From positions 1 to 64,000 of the forward strand of contig CAIKAF010000015.1 of assembly GCA_903825395.1 (NCBI GenBank): 64,000 nt of DNA, in the 5' to 3' direction. The notes beneath the pieces are model-generated. The model was given only the letters and a program-made list of their open reading frames with translations, ran no database searches and was not told where the DNA came from. Source of the stretch: an uncultured Flavobacteriales bacterium (lineage in GTDB: Bacteria; Bacteroidota; Bacteroidia; CAIKAF01). A program made the position numbers and the translations under genes. This document shows positions 34,717-43,496 of this stretch, one piece after another; within the stretch, counting starts at the first letter, position 1, and each line of letters begins with the position of its first letter.

Positions 34717-35276
34717 TCAGGCTACAATAATATCACCCCTACGGGGTTTTAGTGTCGTGAAGGCCAATACAATTCTACAATAATGTCACCCCTACGGGGT
34801 TTTGGGGTGGGAATTCCTTGGTATTCCTACAATAATATCACCCCTACGGGGTTTTAGTGTCGTGAAGGCCAATACAATTCTACAATAATGTCACCCCTAC
34901 GGGGTTTGGTGTCGGGAATTCCTTGGTATTCCTACAATAATATCACCCCTACGGGTTTCTGATGTCTCGATCACCAATACTTTTCTACAATAATGTCAGC
35001 CCTATAATAATGTCAGCCCTACGGGGTTCTGATGTGAGGATGACCAACACCTTTCAATATTAATGTCAGCCCTATAATAATGTCAGCCCTACGGGGTTCT
35101 GGTGTCGGGATGACCAACACCTTTCAATAATAATATCAGGCCTACGGGATTTGATGGTGGGAATTCTTTGATTTTCTAAAAAAATTCACCTACAATAAAG
35201 TCCCCCCTACGGGGTTTGGGGTCGGGAATTCCTTGGTATTCCTACAATTATATCACCCCTACGGGGTTTGGTTGGG
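34717..35276. repeat. Tandem array of TACAATAAT-CCCCTACGGGG units
   Basis: About ten copies of TACAATAAT(A/G)TCACC followed by the palindrome CCCCTACGGGG and GTTT. Unit period is near 53 bases. Two linker types alternate (one containing GTCGTGAAGGCC, one containing GGGAATTCCTTGG), giving a higher-order period of about 105 bases in the left part. Copies decay and lose the palindrome towards 35000-35150 (for example TCAGCCCTATAATAATG). No gene is present. It is not a CRISPR, because the linkers repeat. Confidence 0.85.
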
Positions 35277-35439
35277 GTTAAGTTTCATAGCCGCCTTTGT
35301 GAACTTTGTGAATCCCTTGGAGCGCTTTGTGGTAAAAAAAACTTATTCAGGCCCGAAAAAGTAAAATTTCAAAAGAACATACACGCCAAACCCCGAAGGA
35401 CTGACAATAGTATGGGGATGATGTTATTCCAAAAATCCC
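35277..35439. repeat. Spacer with CTTTGTG repeat remnants
   Basis: CCGCCTTTGTGAACTTTGTG near 35291 and GCTTTGTGGTAAAAAAA near 35325 resemble motifs at 11960-12120. Nothing else is recognised up to the FG-GAP gene. Confidence 0.4.
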
Positions 35440-37008
35440 CTAAAACCCAACCACCACGCGACGCACCCAGCGTGGCCCTACCTTCAAAAAATACACCCCG
35501 GCCGGCAATTCCTCCACCTGTATGGTTTTACCTTCCTGTTCCACCCTACCCGATTTCCAAACTCGACCTAAACCGTCCTGCAGGGTAAATTCCGCGCCAG
35601 GCATTCCTGATTCCAGCTCCACATGAATTTGCTCTGTAGCCGGATTGGGGAACACCCGCCCTGAAAATTCCGGCAGAAGCTCCTGCCCCATCCAGCTGTC
35701 GGAACACACACTGCCCGTCCTGCGCTCGTCGTACTGAAACATGGCCCATTCAGGTCCTTGCCCCGGACCCAAATCAAAGGCAAATGCCCGGCCGTAATTC
35801 GACTGAAAGTTGGGGTACTTGGTATGGCCTGCCACAATCAAAGCATCGCGGCGACCGTCTCCGTTAAAATCACCCAGCACCGGAGCCGCCCCCACCTCCA
35901 TGGTGTCGCCGTACAGCGCTCCCAAATCAACCACAAACAACTCCTGACCTGTGTTGCCATTCAAACCCACAAAATGTCCGCCGGTGGTGCCAAAAAGCAC
36001 ATCCAGGCGTCCATCGTTGCTGACATCGGTTAAAGCGGCCCCGCGAAAGCTGCTGCCATATCCGGGCATGGTGTAGGCCCAGAGCTGTTGGCCTTGGGTA
36101 TTGAGGGCATACATGCGAAATCCACCGCCAAACACCAATTCGCAGTTGCCATCGCCGTTCAAATCGCCTACCGAAACGGGCGAACCCACATAGCCTACCG
36201 CATCGAAAGTCCATAAAACCGCACCGGTGCTGCCTTTTAATGCCCAGACTCGACCGCTGTAATCGCCCAGCACCAGGTCGGGAGCTCCATCGGCGTCAAG
36301 ATCGGTAACGGCGGTTCCGTGGTACACATAATCGTCCATGGGCATAGACCACATTTGTTGTCGGCTTACACCGTTGTAGGCATACACGCGGCTGCTGTCT
36401 GAAAAATTCCAGGTGGCCACCACAATATCTAATCGTCCGTCGGCATTTAAATCCACCAGCGTGGGAGCGGTTTGCACCCATGAATTCACATCAACCGCAA
36501 TTTCCCATTTTACGGCCCCGTTTTGGGGATTGATGCAGAGCAAATAGCCCCCAAATTGGCCATGCAAAAGTTCGGGCATGCCGTCGCCATCTACATCGCC
36601 CATGGTTGGCGGAGAATCCGAGCCGCGGGTGGGTGTGGACCATTTCAGCTGACCTGTATTGGCATCAAAGCAAAACGTAGTTGGGTTGCAGGACGAGGCT
36701 AGTACCACATCAAGGAGTCCGTCGCCATCCACATCGGCCAAGAGGGGGGCTGTATCGTTGCAGCCTTCGGCAAAGCCCGAGGCATCGAACGACCAGCGCA
36801 GGCTTCCGGAAGAATTGAGGGCATAGAGCATGCCGTCGTTTCGGTAGCAGCCAAAAAAAGCCTCTGGTTTTCCATCGCCATTGACATCGGCCAGGGCAGT
36901 TTGGCCAAAGGCATTGTCTTGGGTATCGAAGGTCCAGAGCAAATTGGGGGTTTGGGCCTGAAGCCTGCAGGCCCAGCACAATAGAATGGCAACAAACAAT
37001 CGGGTCAT
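35440..37008 (-). CDS. Secreted FG-GAP/VCBS-repeat protein with T9SS sorting domain
   Basis: 522 residues with a signal peptide (cleaved after LQAQ). It contains about eight FG-GAP-like calcium-binding loops of the form Dh(N/D)xDG (DVNGDGKPE, DVDGDGLLD, DVDGDGMPE, DLNADGRLD, DLDADGAPD, DLNGDGNCE, DVSNDGRLD, DFNGDGRRD), which predicts a beta-propeller. The C-terminus has the type A sorting domain (RVFPNPATEQIHVELE, LPAGVYFLKVG, ending RRVVVGF), so it is secreted by T9SS and anchored or released at the surface. Probably adhesive or ligand-binding; the ligand is unknown. A TATATTTG element lies at 37026-37033. Confidence 0.9.
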   Translation of the reverse strand: MTRLFVAILLCWACRLQAQTPNLLWTFDTQDNAFGQTALADVNGDGKPEAFFGCYRNDGMLYALNSSGSLRWSFDASGFAEGCNDTAPLLADVDGDGLLDVVLASSCNPTTFCFDANTGQLKWSTPTRGSDSPPTMGDVDGDGMPELLHGQFGGYLLCINPQNGAVKWEIAVDVNSWVQTAPTLVDLNADGRLDIVVATWNFSDSSRVYAYNGVSRQQMWSMPMDDYVYHGTAVTDLDADGAPDLVLGDYSGRVWALKGSTGAVLWTFDAVGYVGSPVSVGDLNGDGNCELVFGGGFRMYALNTQGQQLWAYTMPGYGSSFRGAALTDVSNDGRLDVLFGTTGGHFVGLNGNTGQELFVVDLGALYGDTMEVGAAPVLGDFNGDGRRDALIVAGHTKYPNFQSNYGRAFAFDLGPGQGPEWAMFQYDERRTGSVCSDSWMGQELLPEFSGRVFPNPATEQIHVELESGMPGAEFTLQDGLGRVWKSGRVEQEGKTIQVEELPAGVYFLKVGPRWVRRVVVGF

Positions 37009-37025
37009 GGCATTGGAATCGAATC

Positions 37026-37033
37026 CAAATATA
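37026..37033 (-). promoter_or_regulatory. Putative -7 element TATATTTG for the FG-GAP gene
   Basis: TAnnTTTG match on the minus strand, 17 bases upstream of the ATG. Confidence 0.45.
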
Positions 37034-37065
37034 AGAAAACCACGGTTGGGGATGGGAAATGGATG

Positions 37066-37348
37066 GATGCCACGACGCCACCCCGTAGAGGCATATAATT
37101 ATATGCCTCGGCAAATGCCACGACGCCGCAATGGTGAGGCATATTGTTATATGCCTCCACATTTATGTTTCAAAACCCCACCGTAGAGGCATATAATTAT
37201 ATGCCTCCACAAATGCCACGACGCCCCAACGATGAGGCATATTGTTATATGCCTCTACATTTATGTTTCAAAACCCCACCATAGAGGCATATAATTATAT
37301 GCCTCCAAAAATGCCACGAGGCCGCAATGATGAGGCATATAATCCCTA
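37066..37348. repeat. Left half of a palindromic GAGGCATAT array
   Basis: Five palindromes built from GAGGCATATAA and its complement (first at 37088-37109, perfect) or GAGGCATATTG with TTATATGCCTC, plus a sixth cut short at about 37330-37343. They are spaced about 49 bases apart and alternate in type. Linkers ATGCCACGACGCCxCAAxG and TCTACATTTATGTTTCAAAA alternate. The truncated copy is followed by an AT-rich stretch and the orphan gene at 37476. Confidence 0.85.
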
Positions 37349-37475
37349 GGGATCCGAATTAAACCCTAATTTTGACCAAAGAACATCTTTCCTAATGCAA
37401 TTATTTTGAAATTAAAATCGTTAATTTCTAATTATCCATTTTTTAAATCAATTCAACATTATTAAATTTCCATTG

Positions 37476-38207
37476 ATGCTGCGTTTACTTTTCACTCTGG
37501 TTTTTATCCTCTTTTGGAAGGCACAAATTGGGCAAAAAATAACTATTGACACACTAATTATACCTCAAATCCATGAAAACCCTTTTAAACAAAAAGGGCA
37601 ACTGAAGTTCCCAATGTTTAAAACGGGGAATGCAGCGGTAGATCAAAAAATGAACACCGATTTAAAACGTCGTTTGACAAAAAATGCATTTCCATACCTT
37701 TCAACATTCTGGACATTGGTTTTTTGGGTTCACCCCAATATTTATATGGATTTCGAAGTTACCTATGTAAAAAATGGAATTATTTCATTTGCAATTCATC
37801 AGGAGGGTTGCGGAGCCTATTGTACTGCATTTACAGAACACTACACATACAATTACCTGACAGGAAACCTTTTAACCATCCATCAAATTATTGATACCAA
37901 GGGCCATTTTAAATCGGTTGTTTATGCCGATAAAGACAAGATAATTAAACAACACGTTAAAGAATTAAAAAAGCGCCTAATGGAAGAAGGTACTAATTTT
38001 AATCAAGGAGAATATGAAACGATTTTGGAATTCTGTCAATTCTGTGATGATTCTTTTGAAATAAGTGAATTTTCTCTCCATAACGACCATTTTAGACTAT
38101 TTAGTAGTTGCGCCTTTCCCAATGCAATTAAAGACCTGGAACCTAAAATTGTTTTAAAATATAAATATGCAAATTGGAAGAGCCATTTGAAAATAAATTT
38201 AATTTGA
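37476..38207 (+). CDS. AT-rich hypothetical secreted protein within a split repeat array
   Basis: 243 residues. A probable signal peptide (MLRLLFTLVFILFWKAQIGQ) precedes a single domain with mixed alpha/beta pattern, including VTYVKNGIISFAIHQEGCGAYC and HYTYNYLTGNLLTIHQII. This resembles the DUF3298/RsiV-like domain of some secreted proteins, but the match is not firm. The coding region is visibly more AT-rich than its neighbours. It lies between two halves of the GAGGCATAT array, so it may have been inserted there or may have been captured with it. ATG 37476 is used; an upstream TTG at 37473 adds one residue. Confidence 0.7.
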   Translation: MLRLLFTLVFILFWKAQIGQKITIDTLIIPQIHENPFKQKGQLKFPMFKTGNAAVDQKMNTDLKRRLTKNAFPYLSTFWTLVFWVHPNIYMDFEVTYVKNGIISFAIHQEGCGAYCTAFTEHYTYNYLTGNLLTIHQIIDTKGHFKSVVYADKDKIIKQHVKELKKRLMEEGTNFNQGEYETILEFCQFCDDSFEISEFSLHNDHFRLFSSCAFPNAIKDLEPKIVLKYKYANWKSHLKINLI

Positions 38208-38298
38208 AAGCTCTGAATGTTTTGCTGGCCTAAAATGCTGTTATAAGGAAATTTAATAAACAAACGCCACCCTAAAAAATCATTCAACACCCCAGCAT

Positions 38299-38523
38299 TG
38301 TAGATGCAAATAATTATATGCTTCAAAAATGCCACGACGCCCCAACGATGAGGCATATTGTTATATGCCTCTACATTTATGTATCAAAACCCCACCGTAG
38401 AGGCATATAATTATATGCCTCCACAAATGCCACGACGCCACAACGATGAGGCATATTGTTATATGCCTCCATAAATGCCACAATGCCCCAACGATGAGGC
38501 ATATTGTTATATGCCTCTACGGG
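38299..38523. repeat. Right half of the palindromic GAGGCATAT array
   Basis: One degenerate copy (GATGCAAATAATTATATGC) at about 38303, then four good palindromes near 38350-38371, 38399, 38447 and 38497, with the same linkers as the left half. The last copy abuts the recG stop codon. Confidence 0.85.
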
Positions 38524-40623
38524 TCATGAAATCATCGCCCAGGGCCCTTGGCTGCGTTCCCGAGCCTGCAAATAGCGGAGCAGGGCGGCATGCTCAGGCG
38601 CCTGCAACTCGGGGTCGCGCTCGATGATGTGCCACACTGCACTGCGTACCTGCTCCAGCACCGGTGCGTCTTCTACGAGGCTGGCCAGCTTGAACTGCAT
38701 TTCTCCACTCTGCCGAGTGCCTTCAATATCGCCGGGCCCCCTCAATTCCAAGTCTTTTTCCGCAATTTTAAAGCCGTCGTTGGTGGCCACCATCACCGCC
38801 ATGCGCTCCTTGGCTTCTTTGCTTAAATTCCTGCCGGTAAGCAGTATGCAGTAAGATTGCTCGGCCCCACGCCCCACCCGACCGCGCAGCTGGTGCAGCT
38901 GACTCAAGCCAAACCGCTCGGCACTTTCAATCACCATAACCGAGGCGTTGGGGACATTGACGCCCACTTCAATTACTGTGGTGGAAACCAGCACTTTCAC
39001 ATGCCCTTTTACGAATCGAGCCATGACACTTTCTTTGTCGGCCGGTTTCATTTGTCCATGCAGCACATCGGCCGGGATGTCGGGCAGGTGCTGCTTGAAC
39101 ACTTCAAACCCTTCCAGCATGTTTTTGTAATCCAGCTTTTTCGATTCGTCGATGAGGGGATATACCAAATAGATTTGCCGGCCGGCCTCTACCTGTTGCC
39201 GAATAAATCGGTACACTTCATTGCGCACTTCTTCGCCCTTGTGAATGGTGATGACGTTTTTTCGGCCGGGAGGCAATTCATCGATGACCGACACATCCAA
39301 ATCGCCATACAAGGTCATGGCTAAGGTACGGGGAATGGGCGTGGCAGTCATAACCAACACATGCGGTGGCAGGGAACGCGCTTTTTCCCAAAGCCGGGCG
39401 CGCTGTGCCACTCCAAAGCGGTGCTGCTCGTCAATGATGGCCATGCCCAGGTTCCGGAACTGCACCGCCTCTTCCAGCAAGGCATGTGTGCCCACCAGCA
39501 AGGCAATTTCGCCATTCTGTAAGGCCGCATGCAGTTTGATGCGGTCGGCTTTTTTGCTGCTTCCCGTCAATATTCCCACTTGAATGCCCAAGGGAGATAA
39601 CAGCTCAGATATGCCCAGAAAATGCTGCTGGGCAAGTATTTCGGTGGGAGCCAGCAAGGCCGTTTGAAAGCCGTTGTCCATGGCCATCAGGGCGGTTAAC
39701 ACCGCCACAACAGTTTTACCCGATCCCACATCGCCTTGCAGCAATCGGTTCATTTGCCGTCCGGATTTTACATCGGCGCGAATTTCTTTCAGCACCCGCT
39801 TTTGGGCATTGGTAAGGGCAAAGGGCAGATGCCTTTCGTAAAAGCCATGAAACATAGCGCCCAATTGAGGCAGAGGAATGCCGGGCTGAGTAGCCTGATT
39901 GCGTGCTTTGGTTTGCAGCATGCGGAACTGAGCCATGAACAGCTCTTCAAACTTGAGGCGGTACCGGGCGGCTTGCAAGGCCGTTTGATCGGGCGGAAAA
40001 TGAATCCAACGAAAGGCTTGGTCGCGCCCAATAAGGTTGTACCGATGCAACAGCGCCTCGGGCAGATTTTCCGGAATGGGCGCCGGAAGGCCCTCAATGA
40101 TTTGCTTTAGCAATCTACCAATGCCTTTGGGATCTAAGCCGATTTTTCGCAGCTTGTCGGAGCTGGGGTACATGGGGCTAAGTCCGGGCTGCAGGGCTTG
40201 GCCAGGCTGGAGCACCTCGAAATCGGGGTGCGACATGCCCGGTTGGCCTTTGTAAAAAATGGGTTTGCCCGCCACAATCAAAACCTGACCAAGCTGAAGC
40301 TTGTCATCCAGCCAACCCATGTTGCCGAACCAAGTAAGCTCCATGCTGCCGCTTTTATCGCGCAAGTGTATCGTAAAGCGTGATTTTCCCTTGCCGGGCA
40401 GCCATTCCTTGTGCTCAATGGCTCCGATGGATTGCACAAAAGACATGGATTCGCTGATAAGTCCGATGGGTTGAAAGCGGGTGCGGTCAACATAGCGGAA
40501 GGGGAAATGCGTCAGGGCGTCGGCATAGGTGTGCAGGCCCAGTTCTTTGGACAGCAACGCGGCCTTGGATGGCCCACAGCCCTTGACATAGGCTATTGAT
40601 GTGGATAAATAATGACCTTGCAC
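38524..40623 (-). CDS. recG: ATP-dependent DNA helicase RecG
   Basis: 699 residues. Branch-migrating helicase for stalled forks and Holliday junctions. N-terminal wedge domain (about 30-170, beginning with IAYVKGCGPSKAALL), then SF2 helicase motifs: Walker A GDVGSGKTVVA, DEQHRFG, TATPIPRTLAM and QLRGRVGRG. Start is a GTG at 40623 (MQGHYLSTSIAYVKG), which gives the usual N-terminus; no better ATG exists in frame. Transcribed away from the OmpA-like gene. Confidence 0.95.
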   Translation of the reverse strand: MQGHYLSTSIAYVKGCGPSKAALLSKELGLHTYADALTHFPFRYVDRTRFQPIGLISESMSFVQSIGAIEHKEWLPGKGKSRFTIHLRDKSGSMELTWFGNMGWLDDKLQLGQVLIVAGKPIFYKGQPGMSHPDFEVLQPGQALQPGLSPMYPSSDKLRKIGLDPKGIGRLLKQIIEGLPAPIPENLPEALLHRYNLIGRDQAFRWIHFPPDQTALQAARYRLKFEELFMAQFRMLQTKARNQATQPGIPLPQLGAMFHGFYERHLPFALTNAQKRVLKEIRADVKSGRQMNRLLQGDVGSGKTVVAVLTALMAMDNGFQTALLAPTEILAQQHFLGISELLSPLGIQVGILTGSSKKADRIKLHAALQNGEIALLVGTHALLEEAVQFRNLGMAIIDEQHRFGVAQRARLWEKARSLPPHVLVMTATPIPRTLAMTLYGDLDVSVIDELPPGRKNVITIHKGEEVRNEVYRFIRQQVEAGRQIYLVYPLIDESKKLDYKNMLEGFEVFKQHLPDIPADVLHGQMKPADKESVMARFVKGHVKVLVSTTVIEVGVNVPNASVMVIESAERFGLSQLHQLRGRVGRGAEQSYCILLTGRNLSKEAKERMAVMVATNDGFKIAEKDLELRGPGDIEGTRQSGEMQFKLASLVEDAPVLEQVRSAVWHIIERDPELQAPEHAALLRYLQARERSQGPWAMIS

Positions 40624-40700
40624 AAAATGGGACTAAACCTTGAATGCCGACAAAAATCGACCTATCTTGTTTGCAATTTAAATCTATTCATGCAAAGTTA

Positions 40701-41540
40701 ATGGATTCAATGGTCTTTTTTAGGGGTAGCGGCATGGCGCTGTTGCTGTGTTTCTTGTTGGATGTATCGGCTCAGGACACACTAAAGGTCTATTTCAGGT
40801 CGGATTCGGTGGTACCGCTGAATGCCGAGGTTTTAGAAGATGTAAAGCAAAATGGCGGAGTTATTGAATTGCTGGGGCATACCGATATGCAGGGTTCAGA
40901 GGCCTACAACCTTAGGTTATCGCAGCGGCGCATTGATGCGGTTCGGGCCATTCTTAATCCCCAAACGAATGCTTGGTTTGAGGTCAAGAAAATAAAAGAG
41001 CAGGCCTTGGGGGAAACCCGGCCGGTGTCGCAGAACGATTCCTTGAACCGCCGGGTTGAAGTGGTGGTGGAAAGGCCATCGGCTCCGCCGCAGGTGTTAA
41101 AGCCCCCGCGCAAAGGCTGTCAGGCGCATTTCAGTGGAGGCATTTTGGGCAATTACCATTATCCGGACTACATCGAGGTCATTTTTGATTCTGAGGCCCG
41201 AGGCAGCGAATGGGTGGGTGAAGGCGAATACCCCATCAATCGGCTGGCCTTTCCGAACTCGGTCGAAAACACCTTTGATGGGATTGCTGCCGACAAAGGT
41301 ACTCGGGTAATTTTGTATGAAAAAGAGCATTTTGGGGGTCGGATATTGGCCGATTTGGAGGGTCCATTTTTACTCACCAATGTGATTTGGGCCGATTTGC
41401 CGGTGATTGAAAGCCATGCCAACCGGGCACATCCGGTACTGGATAGCTTGATTCCGCGGAGTCGTAGGCGGTTTTCGAACGAGAACATGCACGGCTGGTC
41501 GTTCGGTTCGGTGAAGGTGATTTGCAGTGAGGGGGACTAA
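40701..41540 (+). CDS. OmpA-like domain fused to a crystallin-like domain
   Basis: After a signal peptide (MALLLCFLLDVSAQD region) comes a short OmpA-type peptidoglycan-binding domain to about 140, with LLGHTDMQGSEAYNLRLSQRR and GETRPV..NDSLNRRVEVVV. The C-terminal half has Greek-key-like pieces (RVILYEKEHFGGRILADLEG and MHGWSFGSVKVI) that resemble a beta/gamma-crystallin domain. Three start codons are possible (40644, 40701, 40710). 40701 fits a signal peptide and lies after a promoter-like TATCTTG sequence. Likely attached to the cell wall in the periplasm. The crystallin assignment is tentative. Confidence 0.75.
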   Translation: MDSMVFFRGSGMALLLCFLLDVSAQDTLKVYFRSDSVVPLNAEVLEDVKQNGGVIELLGHTDMQGSEAYNLRLSQRRIDAVRAILNPQTNAWFEVKKIKEQALGETRPVSQNDSLNRRVEVVVERPSAPPQVLKPPRKGCQAHFSGGILGNYHYPDYIEVIFDSEARGSEWVGEGEYPINRLAFPNSVENTFDGIAADKGTRVILYEKEHFGGRILADLEGPFLLTNVIWADLPVIESHANRAHPVLDSLIPRSRRRFSNENMHGWSFGSVKVICSEGD

Positions 41541-41601
41541 GGGAGGCCTTGGGCGTGAGGAATGTGGGGTTGGTTGGGGGGGAGTCAAAGATTTGCATGG
41601 C

Positions 41602-43074
41602 TTACAATTGTGTAAGTCCCAGGTATTCATGGCCTTCATTTTGATTCCTCGTTTTCAATGTCGAGTCACCGATGTTGTAGCAAAACAAAGAGGCAGGTAA
41701 AAATGAAAATACCAGCCCATCTGCTTCTTTAATTCCTGTAGCATCGATGGAGGTTAGCAGAGCGTGTTTGAGTTGGTTGGTTTTGCAAAAGTGCATTAGA
41801 CTTTTTAGTTCCCTTGGGTTTTCATAAAATCGATTGCTCCATTTTACCTCAACAGCCCATTTAGGTTTGAACTTTTTGGCATCCACCAAAACAAAATCAA
41901 CTTCACCTTCGTTTCTGCCGTCTTTCCAGCGTGCATACGTTAAATCAAACTCGCCTAAGCGCATCCATTGAGAAATCAGAACTGTTTCGACCATATTCCC
42001 CATTTCGTAATCGGTATCAATTATGGGTGAAAACAAGGCCGTTCGCAAGGAGGGATTGGTTAAATAGACCTTGAAACTGCTAATTCGTTGGAGTCGTTTT
42101 GCGGAGTCATCCACTTTTTTTAAAACCCGAATCAAGAATGCCGCTTCCAAGTATTCCAGGTATTTTTTCAAGGTGGCTTTTTGGATTCCACTTTCATTGC
42201 TCATTTTTTCGTACGAAAATTCATTGCCCGTATTGTAAGCAATGTACATGAAAAACCGATTTAACTCCTGGACATCTTTAATGCCATACAAACTGGGTAA
42301 ATCTCGAAGTAAAACCTTATCAACAATATCGTTTTTCACATACCTGCCCAGATCGCTTTGAATATTTTCATTCAAGACAATTTCAGGGTATCCTCCAAAA
42401 TTTAAGTAAAGTAAAAACTCTTTATTTAAGGCCTTTATGTCGTGGGAAAGGAAGTATGGAAAATTATTTTCACCGAAGCTGATTTTCCCGGGGTATATTA
42501 AGTGAGTCAACCCTTTTAAATGGATAAACTCATTGAAAGTGAGGGGAGGTAACATAAAATCCGTAAACCTTCCTGCTCCACTTTCTGTGCTATGCCATTT
42601 CAAGGCAGCCGCTGCCGAACCCGAAACAATAAATTTGGTTTCCGGAAACGAGTCAACCAACACCTTAAGATGACGTTCCCAGTCTTTTAGGTATTGTATC
42701 TCATCAAAAAAAACGTAGCAGCCATTTAGATGTTCCAGACTTACAGATTGTTTGCATAAAATCAATATTTCTTCTAGACCCAAATTCACATAAATGGGGT
42801 TATCAATGCCCACGAAAAATATGTTTTTAGGGTTTACCTTTTCGGCCAATAATTGCTGAATGCTATGAAACAACATTACGGTTTTACCCACCCTTCTTGG
42901 TCCCATTAAAACCAGGGCCCTGTTCACCTTCTTCTCAACTACAAGAGGATAAAATAAATTAAAGTACAGCCGATTCGCCATTGAACTGAACCTTTCCGGT
43001 ATTTGTTTATTTACCCACCAAGGATTTTCATACCGCAAACGTTCTTGTATTTTGTCTGTTGGGATAAGGTTCAT
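41602..43074 (-). CDS. AAA_14 / DUF4143 ATPase
   Basis: 490 residues. The N-terminal ATPase has Walker A GPRRVGKT near 58-65 and a Walker B YVFFDEIQYLKDWERH. The C-terminal DUF4143 region includes DFVLVDAKKFKPKWAVEVK, which has the D...E-x-K spacing of a nuclease-like core. The family is widespread and often laterally transferred; its function is not established. A TAAATTTG promoter element is at 43101-43108. It is flanked by a structured repeat, and no partner gene is visible. Confidence 0.9.
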   Translation of the reverse strand: MNLIPTDKIQERLRYENPWWVNKQIPERFSSMANRLYFNLFYPLVVEKKVNRALVLMGPRRVGKTVMLFHSIQQLLAEKVNPKNIFFVGIDNPIYVNLGLEEILILCKQSVSLEHLNGCYVFFDEIQYLKDWERHLKVLVDSFPETKFIVSGSAAAALKWHSTESGAGRFTDFMLPPLTFNEFIHLKGLTHLIYPGKISFGENNFPYFLSHDIKALNKEFLLYLNFGGYPEIVLNENIQSDLGRYVKNDIVDKVLLRDLPSLYGIKDVQELNRFFMYIAYNTGNEFSYEKMSNESGIQKATLKKYLEYLEAAFLIRVLKKVDDSAKRLQRISSFKVYLTNPSLRTALFSPIIDTDYEMGNMVETVLISQWMRLGEFDLTYARWKDGRNEGEVDFVLVDAKKFKPKWAVEVKWSNRFYENPRELKSLMHFCKTNQLKHALLTSIDATGIKEADGLVFSFLPASLFCYNIGDSTLKTRNQNEGHEYLGLTQL

Positions 43075-43100
43075 TTTGGAACTAAAATTGTTTATTTCTA

Positions 43101-43108
43101 CAAATTTA
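43101..43108 (-). promoter_or_regulatory. Putative -7 element TAAATTTG for the AAA_14 ATPase gene
   Basis: Exact TAnnTTTG match on the minus strand, 26 bases upstream of the ATG. Confidence 0.45.
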
Positions 43109-43258
43109 GTATTTTTAGATACATCTCATTATATCTAAATCTACACATTTTGTCATTTTAAGTTCTTTTTTAAATAAAAAGTTCATTAATCCAACAGATT
43201 TTGGCAACGCAGCTGTTCCATTTTGCTGAATTGGGCCGGTCAAGGCAGAGCCAGGCCC

Positions 43259-43397
43259 GCGGCAGGGATTGAACCGGGTTGCCCGCAAGGGTGCCGGCGG
43301 TGGCTGTTGCGTGGCGAGGAGGCGACTTTAGGAGCCACCGCAGCCCGCGAACAGCCCGCCCGGCAACCGCGGACAACCGGAGAAAGCCCGCAGCCGC
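43259..43397 (-). repeat. Structured dispersed repeat, copy 6 (139 nt)
   Basis: Closing stem GCGGC/GCCGC. The inner stem pairs TGCCGGCGGTGGCTGTTGCG (43292-43311) with 43348-43365. All conserved blocks are intact: AGGGATTGAACCGGGT, GCGAGGAGGCGAC, GGAGCCACCGC and ACCGGAGAAAGCCCGC. Confidence 0.85.
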
Positions 43398-43496
43398 CCA
43401 GCTCTCCCCTAGCCCCCATTTGCTTTCGCCCGGTACAGAATCGCGGCTGAGCCTACCTTAGAAGCGTAAAAATGCAGACCTTTGCAAAAAAAACGC

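Noticed and set aside
34717-35276. Possible CRISPR array
   Set aside because: Units are about 53 bases apart but the intervening sequences are themselves two repeating linkers, not unique spacers, and no cas gene is near.
37066-38523. Possible CRISPR array with palindromic repeats
   Set aside because: Linkers are identical between copies and no cas genes are present; it is a REP-like array.
40644-40700. Upstream start for the OmpA-like gene
   Set aside because: It would place 20 or more polar residues before the signal peptide; ATG 40701 fits better, although this is not proven.
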